Source of the DNA: Metridium senile
Lineage: Eukaryota; Cnidaria; Anthozoa; Actiniaria; Metridiidae
Assembly: GCA_949775045.1 (NCBI GenBank)
Contig: OX459100.1
Span: 5,084,136-5,148,135 of the forward strand
DNA: 64,000 nucleotides
Direction of reading: 5' to 3'
A program made the position numbers and the translations under genes. This document shows positions 44,301 through 62,890 of the stretch, in pieces. The first letter of the stretch is position 1. Each line of letters starts with the position of its first letter. Under the pieces are notes generated by a model. The model made no database searches, was not told the origin of the DNA, and saw nothing but the letters and a program-made list of their open reading frames with translations.

Positions 44301-47300
44301 ATTATAAATGAAGTATGAATTGAGTTGCACTGTAAACCAACATCTACAATAGGACTTGATTAATGTGTATTGGAAATGTATGCCTGCAAAAGGCCTATAA
44401 ATACACTGTTAGATCTAAGTGTTACTTACAAATTGCCTTTAATTTGAAGAAGCCCTGCCTGAGGAATATTGAAAGCTTTAGAAAATCTCTCATAGTTTTT
44501 CTCATTAGTTGATGCTCTGCAATGGATAAATAAGGTAGTTAAGCAAACCAGTATTAAATGAAGGGATACTTTATGTAATGTTTAATAAACGAGTGTAATG
44601 TTTAATAAAAAAGAAGCCAAGTGGTTTTAAACCTGATAAAACACGATCTGCGAGTTTATTGAACGACTTCAAAAACTCCAACCTATATTTTGTGTTTTTG
44701 TAAAAAAAATCAAGGATTTGTGAAAGTTTATTAGAGAAAATTGAGGTTAAAGTTAATTAGGGTGAATCTATAACTTCAGTTAAAACACTCGTCACGGTCA
44801 CGATTTCTTTTGAAAATTTCTCATGAATTATTAATGAGTTTTTGAATGGTTATTTAAAGAACAAATGAAGGAAGGAATAGTAAAAATGTTAAATTTGCAG
44901 CCAGGATTCATATCAAAATACAAATTAGTTTGACTCTGGCCTGATTTTGGTTTAACTTATTCAGACGTCTTGATCTACACTTCGACCTTCATCAGTGATT
45001 GTTACAAACTGAGTGATTCGTTATAATGAATGAAGGAATGATTGAAAGAAGGTACATTGATCATTAATGGGCAGAAGGAAAGTCGAATAAAAGATTGACA
45101 GAAAGGGAAGAATTGCAGTAATACAACAGCAGCACCAGTTGAAAGTTATATGTTTGCCCCCAATTGTTTGGTTAGGTTTAGGGCAATAGACCTCTTTATA
45201 CCTCCGTATGCAAATTTCCCATTTCAGACCATATATGTCATTCCCTTGATAATTGTTCTTTTATGATGAACATGTTATTCTAAACAATGTTTCGATTTGG
45301 TGCTGACTGTCCCAAGAATTGGAAGGATCAAAGAAAATAAGGATCAAAGAAATGAAGGGTCGTGAGGAAGACAGTATTAATACTCACATATCATGAAATC
45401 CAATATCATGGTTGCCAATGACAACATGAAATTGAACATCTTCAGGATACTTAAACATCTTTCTGAATCGTTGAACATATGCATCAAACTCCTGGTTGAA
45501 AGAAATGGAAGTTGATTGACTTGTTGCATATATTGCATTTCATAAATAAATTAATGACTTGTATTTGAATATTTATGGCATGCCATTTGTTTCAATAATC
45601 AATGAAAATCAATAATCTCATTTTTTTTGGCTGATTAGTATCGATTAATATCTGTAGTCAATGAAAATCGATAGTAGGTGAAAGCGCGTTGAGTATGATA
45701 AACTGAAAAATTAATAAAAGACTACAATTGAAAATATCAAGCTATTGAACGTGGTTGGTTTATTAATTTACTTTACCCGATAAAGTCAAGATAAATCGAT
45801 AAATATTGATATACAAAATCGATAAATATTGATGCAAATCGATTTACTAGATAATCACAAAAAAAATGTATATCGATTTTTATCGATTGTCGACAATAAT
45901 CGATGAATTAGTATCGACAAACATTGAGTATCATCGATTTGTATTGAGTCATCAATTTATTGATTTGTTACTCCGGGAATAATACTGCTGTGTAATATAC
46001 ACCTAATTCAAAAAAGGTTGAAGGGGCAAAGGAGATTGCACGACCAAAAGGAACTATGGGTAATACAAATTTCTTCTTATTCCTTTCTAAATTGCCCAAA
46101 CAAAGCCTCCGCCGTTCAGCGAAACCTTCGAGACACCCATCTAAAGTTTCACTGAACGGTGGAGGCATTGTTTTGGCAATTTAGAAAGGAATAAGAAGAA
46201 ATTTGTATTAACCACAGTTTCTTTCAGCAAATTACCAATTGCCCCTTCAACCTTTTATGAATTAGTAAAGTAAAGTAAAGTAACCTTATTTAATGTCGGT
46301 TACTCGTGAAAGTCATATACTGATAGACAGTCATATACTGATAAACTTGAGGCCAACAGTGCTCATTTTACTCCCCTCTCTCCATCAGTGCTCCGTTTTA
46401 CAGAGAGTATCGAAACAAGGATGCGAGGTCACTGGGAATCGAACTCGGGACCTCTCGTACAGAATGCCGCACTAACCAACTGTGTCATCCTTGCTTCTAG
46501 GTGTATAAGACTTAAAATATCAATTTTTTCAATTGTATAAACTTACTTTGCCTTTAACATATACAACTTCCAACACAAAAAGTTACACAGAAGTATTATT
46601 GAAACAAATGGCATGCCAAATTATATTCACCAATGAAGTTTGTTGTGAGGTTCTGAATTACAATGTGAACTTCCAAAAAACCTCAGAAACCAGCCATCAA
46701 ATGTGCAATGCACTGTGAATGTGCTTTCCATACACATAATCCATATTTTAAATTACTTGAGTAAGACTATGCATGCTCTAATTGCAATTGGCTAACTACC
46801 ATTAAATTTTTCATATCAGAGGCCCAGGGGAAGGGGGTACTCCCATATATTTACTATACGGGGATAATCCGCTGAACAGGGTATGGTTTTTCAAGCTTTC
46901 TGTCATAAACAGGGTATGGTTTTTACCCCATTTCCCAATTCCTTAGCTTTTTTGTCATATTCAGGGTATGTTTTTTTGCATCAACAGTAAGCAAGCTGAT
47001 ATATTAATTAGGTAATATGATGAGCAGCGCGGTCTTTCGTCTTTCGAGAAATTCAGCACATTTTCGCGACATAAACAGGGTCCTAAACTGTCATAAACAG
47101 GGTCCCATTTTTAACCCTTGTCATAAACAGGCTATAAGAATTTGTTTTTTCTGTCATAAACAGGATAACTGTTTTAGGATCCCAGCGGAACACCCCTACC
47201 CAAAATTATCCTAGCGGAGTAATAATCAACATATCATGTCTGCATGCTTGTGTCTGTATATACAGTGATATAAACACTGGGAATTGTAGCTACAGTGCAC

Positions 47301-47926
47301 TTTGTAAGTCAAAGAAACCCTAGGTTATGCCTTATCTTTCTTTATGACTTCTCACTTGCTCTACAGCTCTCAGTGTATTTATATCACAGGAGCCGGTTGT
47401 ACGAAGGGTGGATAAAGTTATCCGCAGATAAAAGTTATCCACTGCATAGGTTTTTTATAGATTTTATCCGCTGGATAAGGATTTATCCGCTGGATAGCGC
47501 TATTCACCCTTCATAAAATCCCCAGACAGACAGTATATATATAGACACAAAAGACCATTTTATATTCTTTATATACTTTATATTCCTTAAAGCATACTAT
47601 ACCTCATCAGTACATTTCATCCCCTCGTCAAACAAATCTCCCAAAACAAACACAACTTCTGGTTGAAATATTGACAATGCTGTTTGAAATGCTCTTTCCA
47701 TTTGCCATTCCCTCCGTAGTTTATCAAACCAATGCCCATCTTGTGTTCCTAGCAGATGAGGGTCTGATAATAGCATAATATTGAGCGGCTGCGATTGCTT
47801 GCCTTCTTGCTGTCTGAGTTCTGGCCATGAGCATTGATATATGACTAAATAGTAGATTAACCATTCACAGAATATGAACACAAAGAATGTGAATGATAAG
47901 ATAAACTTCAATCTTCCTCGAAACAT
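41373..47926 (-). CDS. MPPE1: Metallophosphoesterase 1 (PGAP5), six exons
   Basis: Family role: a Mn-dependent phosphoesterase of the ER exit and early Golgi that removes a side-chain ethanolamine phosphate from GPI anchors, needed for export of GPI proteins. Exons in coding order: 47603-47926, 45388-45491, 44430-44516, 43532-43736, 42062-42325, 41373-41573; phases match and all introns are GT-AG. The 394 residues compare with about 396 in human. Metal-site motifs: SDPH (54-57), GDLFDEG (96-102), GNHD (134-137), the H of HFPLY (241) and GHTH (294-297). Membrane helices near 8-30 and 349-374 place the catalytic part in the lumen. Strong family blocks include [18 protein letters not shown] and [14 protein letters not shown]. 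The C-terminus (PPQRY) has no KKxx-type signal. Intron 5 carries copies of the exon 5 donor region. Confidence 0.93.
41620..42030. repeat. ATC microsatellite with copies of the exon 5 splice donor (MPPE1 intron 5)
   Basis: GAT/ATC trinucleotide tracts surround two segments resembling the end of exon 5 with its donor. Minus strand 41940-41893 reads AATCCAAATTTTAGTTTTGG then TAAGAG. 41748-41795 holds the same text in the opposite orientation (AATCCAAATTTTATTTTGGT). The true site is at 42062/42061. The two copies, each joined to a GCCTGGTGAC block, form an inverted repeat. Confidence 0.7.
42548..42720. mobile_element. Foldback element, type B, copy 4 (MPPE1 intron 4)
   Basis: CAACCTCAGTCTTGATAGCA, ATTCTTTAGAATTTGACTAT and AGCCCATGG are answered by CTATGGGCTGTTGTCGAATT, CTAAAGAATAT and GCTATCAAGGCTGAGGTTG. 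The sequence outside the left arm, CCATTTCACAGTTCTCTTCC, shows the full terminus of the family. Confidence 0.75.
43204..43432. mobile_element. Head-to-head Penelope-like ends with hammerhead-like core (MPPE1 intron 4)
   Basis: Same arrangement as 15236-15450. The plus half reads ACT, CTAACGA, AGGGC-TAAA-GCTC, GAAA, CATC, AGTAAAG at 43342-43379, then TTTTTTACAGTGTTACAAAT. The outer edge AAACTAGCTAGTAAACTAGT matches 14401. One G in the CUGANGA box is A here. Confidence 0.6.
43793..43890. mobile_element. Miniature derivative of the Penelope-like hairpin (MPPE1 intron 3)
   Basis: GAAATTTGTAACACTGTAAA with AAATGTTTACTTAACTTTAC is followed at once by GAAACATCAGTAAAGTTAAG and TTTACAGTAATG. This is the 43204 element with its middle, including the AAGGGCTAAAGCTC part, deleted. 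Confidence 0.55.
44170..44250 (+). repeat. Two ACACAGGGTACCCATA motifs 35 bp apart (MPPE1 intron 3)
   Basis: CCACAGGGTACCCATAGATC at about 44181 and ACACAGGGTACCCATACAAG at about 44216, both with a perfect GGGTACCC palindrome. A GACTGGCAAGCCTTGCCAGT hairpin lies just before, at about 44085. Confidence 0.6.
44956..45005 (-). ncRNA. Hammerhead-ribozyme-like fragment with intact CUGAUGA box (MPPE1 intron 2)
   Basis: On the minus strand from 44998: TCA, CTGATGA (44995-44989), AGGTC-GAAGTGTA-GATC, AAGAC, GTC, TGAATAAG. TCA/TGA can form a short stem I and GGTC/GATC stem II. The box expected to read GAAA is AAGA, so self-cleavage is doubtful. The layout matches that of Penelope-like minimal hammerheads. 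Confidence 0.45.
45158..45310 (+). mobile_element. Left part of an ATAGACCTCTTTA element (MPPE1 intron 2)
   Basis: AATAGACCTCTTTATACCTC, CAGACCATATATGTCATTCC and ATTGTTCTTTTATGATGAAC match the complete copy at 51358-51545. The right end is absent. A right part with the opposite orientation lies at about 48430-48600. Confidence 0.55.
46003..46267. mobile_element. MITE of the TACACCTA family with arms of about 120 bp (MPPE1 intron 1)
   Basis: TACACCTAATTCAAAAAAGG with TTGAAGGGGCAA mirrored by TTGCCCCTTCAACC with TTTTATGAATTAG. Inner arms include TTCTTCTTATTCCTTTCTAA/TTAGAAAGGAATAAGAAGAA and GCCTCCGCCGTTCAG/CTGAACGGTGGAGGC. The outermost bases match the 4186 element; the interior does not. Confidence 0.7.
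46265..46500 (-). mobile_element. tRNA-derived SINE, minus strand (MPPE1 intron 1)
   Basis: Read on the minus strand, the head (46496-46419) has an A-box-like GACACAGTTGGTTAGTGCGG and a B-box-like GAGTTCGATTCCC, with a possible acceptor pairing GGATG/CATCC. The body continues to a 3' tail of TTTAC repeats (plus strand AGTAAAGTAAAGTAAAG at 46266). This layout is that of a Pol III-transcribed SINE. Confidence 0.65.
46850..47520. mobile_element. Two further repeat elements in MPPE1 intron 1
   Basis: 46850-47215: starts GGGGAAGGGGGTACTCCCAT and contains at least five TCATAAACAGGGT-like iterons in loose tandem, ending near AACACCCCTACCCAAAATTA. 47392-47520: GCCGGTTGTACGAAGGGTGG with ATAAAGTTATCC on the left and GGATAGCGCTATTCACCCTT with CATAAA on the right, an inverted-repeat MITE with TTATCCGCTGGATAA inside. 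Confidence 0.5.
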
Positions 47927-49187
47927 CGTTTGCGGTTTGTTCTGTGCTATGTCTATTGACGCGCAAACATGCTAATAGCTGTCACTGTCAGCGAAATAAC
48001 AACGCCAAATAATTATTTTCGCTCATGCTTTCAAAGTCTCCCAGTTTGCTTGATAATATAGAGCTTTTAAGTTTGAATCGGCTGCTTTTCTTCACATAAA
48101 TGCGCTTACTCACAAACAAGACCCGTTGAAGAGGAAAGCGAGGTTCGATTTCTACTGTCCAAAGTTCAATCGATCTTTTCGGTATAAAATGGCTCTTTCA
48201 GTTGTGAGATAGATCACAAGGATGCGACGAGAAGTTTTATGTAAGGAACCAAAAAGTAATTACATGGACTTAAAGCCTATGTCTGTGCTTTTTTTCGTTC
48301 ATAACTTTGACATTCTTACAATACGCATTGGGTGAACTCATCCGCCATTTTTGTCCCTTGTACACAGGGAACCCGATATGACCACAGGAAACCCAACAAA
48401 TACGACTGATATTCAAAACACCTCTACTGTTCAGTACCTTCCTTGTGTTGTCCCATTTCAGATCACGTGTTGCTACCCTTGGAAAATGTTTCTTTCACAT
48501 GTAAATGACATAACACATTCATCATAAAAGAACAATTCTCAAGGGAATGACACATGGTCTGAAATGGGCAATTTGCATACTGATGTAGAAGGCTATTCCA
48601 TCATTTCCAGTCTTTCATTTTCTAGACAGTTACTAATTCCAGCTAGTAGTTTGCCTCATGATTATTTAACAGATTATCACTTTAGCACATCCATTGCAGG
48701 CTGTGGACTGTAGCTTTGATTTGGACAGCATTTGCAATATATAAAATATTTTTTTTTGTCTCAATTGTCTTGCTGGACACAGTGCATCCTACTAATCAGC
48801 GAGACTCACTCACACTACCTCTTAATATCTTGCACACAACTAGGCTCACGTTCATTTTTGCTGAGGGAGGAAAACCAGAAAACCCAGAGAAAAACCCTTG
48901 TGGAATATGAGAGAAGAACACATCAAGCAAACTCAACTCAAATCCATGCCCGAGGCCACCCAAAGAAGATATATGGGGTAAACACAAGGATGACATACAT
49001 TTGTAGTACCACAGCTTATAAAATTCATAAATATTTAATAATTGTACAAAAGAAATCACGTCAGTGACAAAGGCAATTAAATATTCACATCCAATCTGTA
49101 CGAGATATACAGCGGCTCTTCTTCCATTTGCCGTTGTATATGCCATACAGATTGGCCACTCATATTGTATATATTACAAACATGTTA
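47927..49187. other. Promoter region of MPPE1 and spacer to AHCY
   Basis: Contains two dispersed motifs at 48364 (ACACAGGGAACCC) and 48381 (CACAGGAAACCCAACAA), and a fragment of the ATAGACCTCTTTA element at about 48430-48600. No gene is recognisable. The overlapping frames at 48716-49146 have no domain. Confidence 0.45.
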
Positions 49188-49341
49188 GAGTAGACGTACT
49201 AAATCCGTGAAACAAATATTACTAATTACTGCTGAAAAGTGTTTATGAGACAATAGAGAACAAAGGAATTAGCATAATTTAGCACCTATTTTGTACTATT
49301 TATGTTTCATGGATTAAGTGCGTTTACTCTATGAAATGGTC
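49188..49341. mobile_element. Inverted-repeat MITE, AGAGTAAACGCACT type
   Basis: AGAGTAGACGTACTAAATCC with GTGAAACA on the left mirrors TGTTTCATGGATTAAGTGCG with TTTACTCT on the right. Located between the AHCY poly(A) signal and MPPE1. Non-coding. Confidence 0.65.
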
Positions 49342-49427
49342 TAGCAATAAATGTATTTACAAAAGGATTCCAGATAGAGTCCAGATAAAGGGAATCAACA
49401 ACACACACAACTCTTAAAAGTTCATGT

Positions 49428-49433
49428 TTTATT
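49428..49433 (-). terminator. AHCY polyadenylation signal
   Basis: AATAAA on the minus strand, 140 bp beyond the AHCY stop codon. Confidence 0.6.
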
Positions 49434-49572
49434 TGTATACGATTCATTTACCCATGTTTATTAAAACCATTCAACACTTGACACCATCCATGATTACAGA
49501 AATCGTGGCATTCATGCAAGTCTTACAACATAATGATGAGAGTGAACATGTCATTGTCCATGTTATTGTTGT

Positions 49573-58111
<8,539 letters not shown>

Positions 58112-58508
58112 GATGATTTTTGTTGGAATTTACGGTCTTACAAAGTGCAAATTACAACTGATCTTTGGAAATATCACCGGCCTTGATGAGCTATGCCAAA
58201 AAAGAGATCGATTTCTCTTCGCTGACTCCTTTTGATGTCGACTGCCATATTTGGAACAGGGGTGATCTGATTGGTTGGTTTTGATGCTGTGTGACCGAGA
58301 CAGGAAGCCCATCTTTTCAGAATATCATTTATAAACAGATTATGGGAGGGGAGGGGTGTGTTTACTAAATTTTACTTTAGTTGTTGTAATCATCATTTGT
58401 AGCCTCGGAGACCAAAGTGTTACAAATGCACAGCTTCCCATGTCCTGGAAAATTCTTGGGAAAGTGCTAGGTTGTCCGTATAACAATGAAAATCAGGATT
58501 TTCTATTC
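58112..58508. promoter_or_regulatory. Probable AHCY promoter region
   Basis: This is the sequence immediately upstream of the AHCY start on the minus strand. No TATA box, CpG-rich block or other core element is obvious. One dispersed motif (ACAGGAAGCCCA) lies at about 58299, roughly 190 bp upstream of the ATG. Confidence 0.35.
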
Positions 58509-58558
58509 CAACCTCGTTCCCAGGGCCCTCTCCCTTCGCTTTTTGGTGGGGCGGGAAA
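58509..58558 (+). mobile_element. CAACCTCGTTCCC element, single arm
   Basis: CAACCTCGTTCCCAGGGCCC followed by TCTCCCTTCGCTTTTTGG and TGGGGCGGGAAA. Another single arm, in the opposite orientation, lies at 59457-59505, and a complete palindromic copy at 59899-59980. Confidence 0.65.
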
Positions 58559-58661
58559 TGATAGAGATTTTCGTCTTGTATTGGGATATGAAAGTCTCTA
58601 ATTTTCATATCTCTTATAATGATGAAAGACTATATCTATGACTATATCTAAGACTATGAGA

Positions 58662-59003
58662 GACGTGGTGGCCTAGCGGTCAGCGTGTCGGACTCCGGGC
58701 CTAATGGTCTGGGTTCGATTCCTGGCCTGGGCGATTACGGTGTGTCCTTGGGCAAGATACTTTACTCTCTCAGTGCCTCGTCTTCTCGGATAAGGACGTA
58801 CAGCCGGAGGTCCCGTCTGCCTTCACTCTGACTATGTTACAAGGTGGACGTAAAAGAACCACTGAGGACGTAACCAAATCTCTGGCCGTGACCACCCTCA
58901 GTGACTGCCTCACTCTCATACGTACACTGGAATTTGGGAACCCGTTACTGGAGATATTCTCTGTGGGTTTATCCCTGCCTAGTGGCGAATCTTGTAAATA
59001 AAA

Positions 59004-59046
<43 letters not shown>

Positions 59047-59053
59047 AATAAAT
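58662..59053 (+). mobile_element. Full-length tRNA-derived SINE with (AAAT)n tail
   Basis: The head carries an A box (TGGCCTAGCGGT, 58669-58680) and a B box (GGTTCGATTCC, 58712-58722) spaced as in a tRNA, with Leu/Ser-like character (GACTCCGGGCC between them). A conserved-looking central domain follows (GTGTCCTTGGGCAAGATACT), then about 230 bp of body and a tail of (AAAT) repeats at 58997-59047. All parts of a Pol III-driven SINE are present. Partner LINE unknown. It is too long and unstructured downstream to be a tRNA gene. Confidence 0.8.
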
Positions 59054-59456
59054 ATCTGTTTGTACGAAATTTCATGTAAAAGTAAAGACTATTTTGCAAT
59101 CTACCTGACAATTTATTTATTGCGTGACACATAAACTACCATTAGAAGCCACAAGTGATAAGTGACATGGTTCAGATCGACCAGATCGCTCTGTTGAAGC
59201 CGTTAGACTACGTTGTTGATATTTGATAAATGATTTGAAATTTACAACAGAAAGTAACTTTGGAGCAGTTTAAATGTAAAGAAGGCAACAATGTTTAATA
59301 TCAATTAAATTTGACTTGCCTAAATGGTTATATAATCTCTGGCTCAGGCGTATCTTGGAGTATATATATATATATGAATCGTAATTTATGCTAATTTATT
59401 ACACCCGGAATTTCAGGGTATTTTGCGGTCATGTGACCAGCCGATGCCAGGGCTAT
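59054..59456. other. Gene-free stretch
   Basis: No gene or element recognised. A short TATATATATA run occurs at about 59362. Confidence 0.4.
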
Positions 59457-59679
59457 TTCCCGCCCCACCCAAAAGCGAAGGGAGAGGGCCCTGGGAACGA
59501 GGTTGTTTCTATTCATTTTATATGTATCCATGGCAAAGGCATCCATTTTTCTTTTCTTTGTATTTTCCTGTTTTTATTCATTTTATCAATCTCTTTTCTA
59601 CAGGTAATAAATCATTAGACATTCATCCTTTCTTTCATATTTTATTTTTTTCATCCACCTATTGAACTATCCATTTACT

Positions 59680-60060
59680 ATCCATTTACCAATGGCATCG
59701 TTTCATCCAATTATCCATACAACATATCCATTCATTCATTCATTCATTCATTGTCCTGTTGCATTGCTGGTTGGTTGATTGGTTGATCGGTTGGTTTGTT
59801 GGTTGATTCATTCATTCAGTCATCCATTTTTCATTCATTCATTCACTCATTCATCAAGTCTATTCACATTCATTCCTTTATTCAATCATTCATTCACACA
59901 ACCTCGTTCCCAAGGCCCTATCCCTTCGCTTTTGGGTGGGGCGGGAAAAGCGAAGGGAGAGGGCCCTGGGAACGAGGTTGTCATTCACATTGATTGATTT
60001 ATTCATTCATTCTTTCTTTCATTTATTTATTCTTTCATCCATTCATTCACGTATTCATTC
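59680..60060 (+). repeat. TTCATTCA simple repeats
   Basis: Irregular CATTCATTCA tracts interrupted by a TTGGTTGATTGGTTGATCGG block and by the palindromic element at 59899-59980. Frames here are not genes. Confidence 0.75.
59899..59980. mobile_element. Complete 82-bp palindromic CAACCTCGTTCCC element
   Basis: CAACCTCGTTCCCAAGGCCC into TTTGGGTGGGGCGGGAAAAG and back out through GGGCCCTGGGAACGAGGTTG. Two inverted arms meet around a short G-rich centre. TCATTCACA flanks it on both sides, consistent with a target duplication of 8-9 bp, although the host sequence is a CATTCA repeat. Confidence 0.7.
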
Positions 60061-60431
60061 AATCATTTATTAGGTATGGGATCCTTCATACTTCCCTCCA
60101 TTTATCCATCAAAATATCATGTTTACATCAATCCGTCTTTTTATCACTCGTACTGAGTCCACCCACTCTCTCGTGCACCACTAAACACAAGCACGGCCAC
60201 CGAAATAGAAAGGAACAAGGAACAAGGAGAAGGAGAAGAATTAAGGCTTTTACCCTGGAAACCAGAGGGTTTCTAGATCTAGATCTAGTACTTGTATCTA
60301 TTATAATCCCGTGTCAGATCTACCGAACGCTAAAGCAAGTAGAAAATAACCTCTACGTGACCCAGGGTAAAAAACGTTTGAAGATATTACGAAATATATT
60401 TACTTCATTGACAAACACGACGGTATTTTTA

Positions 60432-60612
60432 TACACCTAGTTCAAAAAAGGTTGAACACGGCGATTGCACTTGGTGATTGCACGACCGAAAGGAGCTGTG
60501 GGTCTTTGACGTTGATTTTGTTGTTGTATGCGTAACCACAACTCCTTTCGGTCGTACAATCGCCGTTCGCCATTCACCGTTCACTCCGTCAACCTTGTTT
60601 GAAACAGGTGTA
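60432..60612. mobile_element. MITE of the TACACCTA family, copy near the ankyrin gene
   Basis: TACACCTAGTTCAAAAAAGG with TTGAACACGG on the left, TCAACCTTGTTTGAAACAGG and TGTA on the right. Inner arms CGATTGCACGACCGAAAGGA and TCCTTTCGGTCGTACAATCG pair. The interior resembles the 46003 element in part (GATTGCACGACC). Confidence 0.7.
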
Positions 60613-61076
60613 TCTATACTCTCTTGATTTTCTCGAATACCATGAAGTATAGGCGGTCCAACTGAACGATCTGGAAGTGACATCATAGTTATGTGCTAAA
60701 AATACACCTGTCTTCTCCCAGCTGGACACAAGCGTTCAATTGAAAACTCGAACATTTCGCGTCTACTCTACCGGCTTAAAACTGGCTTCTTCTTTGTACC
60801 TTTAAACACAGCCTAAATCCCACAAAGTGAGCTGTCCAACTTTTTTTATCATAACATTGAATATTTGGGTTATTTACTGTTCACGATCGCCTCTTTGGCG
60901 CGGGTCGGTTTGCGGGTATATTTAATAACAAGCAAGCCGTCTTCGTCGACGTCCCGCTTGACAGATTAATGCAAATATCCGAAAGATGAAAGAAAAGAAT
61001 TAAGCTATATATAATCTTATAGGTTTGTTTTGGTAATTTTGTTGGGTGATATAATGATGGTTTGTTTGGTTCATCT
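60613..61076. other. Upstream region of the ankyrin gene
   Basis: No gene seen. An in-frame TGA at 61047-61049 closes the reading frame upstream of the chosen ATG. Confidence 0.4.
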
Positions 61077-61682
61077 ATGGAGTGCTCTTCGATGACCAGT
61101 AAATTTCCTTTGCCTGGAGGCTTAACTAGATGGTCGTCAAACTCAAACCTGGTCTTCAATCAAGCAATCTTTGATGGCGATGTAGCCAAAGTCAGATTCC
61201 TTTTAAAATACTGTGGGCAGACTATAAGCTTAAACGATCACAATGACCACGGCTTGACACCGCTGCAGCAATCATGCCTCAATAGTAACTTACAGATTGT
61301 AACTCTATTACTCGACAATGGTGCTGATATGGAAATGGTCAACAGTGAAGGTCAAACAGCTCTTCACACAGCAGTACTTTCCAATTCAGTCAAAATAGCC
61401 AAGTTTCTGATTGATTCGTGCGCGAACCTCACAGCAATGGACGCCAAAGGAAGATTCCCTATTGATTTAGCAATAGATGTGAAAATGGTCGTATTTTTAG
61501 CTAAAGAAATGGCGTCACAAGGGTACGAAGAAACAGCGCGGATGTGTATGGAAAAGTGGGGCTTGATTGCGCCAAAACCGGACGATTATGATTACGAAGG
61601 ACCGCAATCTCCTATGTCCTTTTACGATGATGATTCAAGCGACGAATCAACTTGTAAAGAAAATAAAATGGATTTTACATGA
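61077..61682 (+). CDS. Ankyrin-repeat protein, MYPT/PPP1R27-like
   Basis: An intronless 201-residue protein. The frame extends a few codons upstream only to a TTG; the first ATG after the in-frame stop (61047) is at 61077. It has about three ankyrin repeats between residues 25 and 125: HGLTPLQQSCLNSNLQIVTL, then EGQTALHTAVLSNSVKIAKF, then KGRFPIDLAIDVKMVVFL. The order, spacing and the EMASQGYEETAR that follows resemble the ankyrin part of PP1 regulatory subunits (PPP1R12, R16, R27). These target phosphatase 1, but no clear RVxF docking motif precedes the repeats here (only KFPLPG at 9-14). The C-terminus (168-201) is acidic with YDYEG and FYDDDSSDE. Probably cytoplasmic. Family assignment is by pattern only; a generic ankyrin scaffold is the alternative. 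AATAAA at 61936. Confidence 0.7.
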   Translation: MECSSMTSKFPLPGGLTRWSSNSNLVFNQAIFDGDVAKVRFLLKYCGQTISLNDHNDHGLTPLQQSCLNSNLQIVTLLLDNGADMEMVNSEGQTALHTAVLSNSVKIAKFLIDSCANLTAMDAKGRFPIDLAIDVKMVVFLAKEMASQGYEETARMCMEKWGLIAPKPDDYDYEGPQSPMSFYDDDSSDESTCKENKMDFT

Positions 61683-61689
61683 TAAATAA

Positions 61690-61760
61690 TCAGATAATCG
61701 CTTATATAGCGCACTTTCCATGTGAAATACATGTTCTCAAAATGCGCTTTATAGAAAATT
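61690..61760 (+). repeat. TATAGCGC...GCGCTTTATA retroposon-like fragment in the 3' region
   Basis: GCTTATATAGCGCACTTTCC and AAAATGCGCTTTATAGAAAA lie about 35 bp apart, probably inside the ankyrin gene's 3' untranslated region. Similar pairs are at 34381 and 40792. Confidence 0.4.
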
Positions 61761-62593
61761 AATTTTCTTGAACCGCTTGCTCAAAATCTCTACAATCATG
61801 AAAGCTAACTTGGTCCGATGTAAATTCTCGTTATTGATACAGAATCGGTTACAAAACGTATTTTTCCATGTAAAATATGTCCAAAATTCGCTGTCAGAAT
61901 ATTGTTTGACTCAGACCGCTTTTCAGACGGTTTACAATAAAAGAATTAACCGAGGAACTCGATAATCCGTGTAGAAATTTAAGGTATTTTGATTCTATTC
62001 TCATGTTCCTTCTTTTAGAATTTAATTGTTATACATATATTATTTTATTTCTCATTTCTAGATATTTTACAGACAAAGTTTCAGTCATTCTAAATATTCA
62101 AGACGTATTACAATATATTTTGCAATATCTGTACATGTTTCGGAAAATGAAATGACAGCCAATCAAAGGAGGAATGTTCATATTCGCTTTTCATCTTAGT
62201 GGCAAAAATAGCTTTTATACCGAATGGAAGCAAATAACGGCTTATAGATTTAATTATTCCGTATTTTAGTGAATAAACAAGCTAAAGTGATAAATATACG
62301 TATTAAGTATAAGACTTTTGTAAGAATAAGATCAATATCGTATCAATAAAGCAAAGATGAATTATGTTTGAGTATACATGTACGGCGAGTCACCATGCAT
62401 ATTTGCATGATTCTTTTAGACACATATGTAAATATTGTTAACAATAGTCTGCCTTCAGTCCATCAAATATTCATCTTTTCAGTCAAACCAAAAGGTTTTT
62501 TATTGTTTCTTTTGAAATCAAAATCGACCTTTTGGAACCAATTCAATTGAGTTAAAAAAATACCGCGGTAGCAACGTTATAATTACATATATA
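61761..62593. other. 3' region of the ankyrin gene and gene-free spacer
   Basis: Holds AATAAA at 61936-61941 and another at about 62345. No further gene or element recognised. Confidence 0.45.
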
Positions 62594-62890
62594 TACACCT
62601 ATTTCAAAAATCGTTGTCGCAATCAAAGCTACAGTCTACACTCTGAAGCCTGCAAAGGATGTTGGTATTTCTTCTCTTGTTATCGATTTATTCATAACAT
62701 ATTTTGATTGTACGTGTTTGTGTTATATGAACATAACAAATTGTTCAGTGTAGTTGTAGATTATGAAACATATATTTCTTAAAAAGCGTGTAATAAATCA
62801 CACATTCAGTTCATATTACCGACATCCTTTGCAGGCTTCAGAGTGTGGACTGTAGCTTCTGCTGTGACAACGATTTTTGAAATAGGTGTA
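62594..62890. mobile_element. MITE of the TACACCTATTTC family, longest copy
   Basis: TACACCTATTTCAAAAATCG with TTGTCGCAATCAAAGCTACA on the left; TGTAGCTTCTGCTGTGACAA with CGATTTTTGAAATAGGTGTA on the right. Arms of about 75 bp, including CACTCTGAAGCCTGCAAAGG. A central AT-rich part of about 130 bp is missing from the 129-bp copies at 35404 and 36934. Confidence 0.8.

Noticed and set aside
48716..49146. Overlapping frames of 64-116 codons between MPPE1 and AHCY
   Set aside because: Open on both strands, no domain, and no splice or start context that supports a gene.
58662..58732. A tRNA gene
   Set aside because: A and B boxes are present, but the acceptor stem does not close well, and a SINE body with an AAAT tail follows; it is the head of a SINE.
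61062..61076. A start of the ankyrin protein at 61062
   Set aside because: That codon is TTG; the first ATG in frame is at 61077, following an in-frame stop at 61047.
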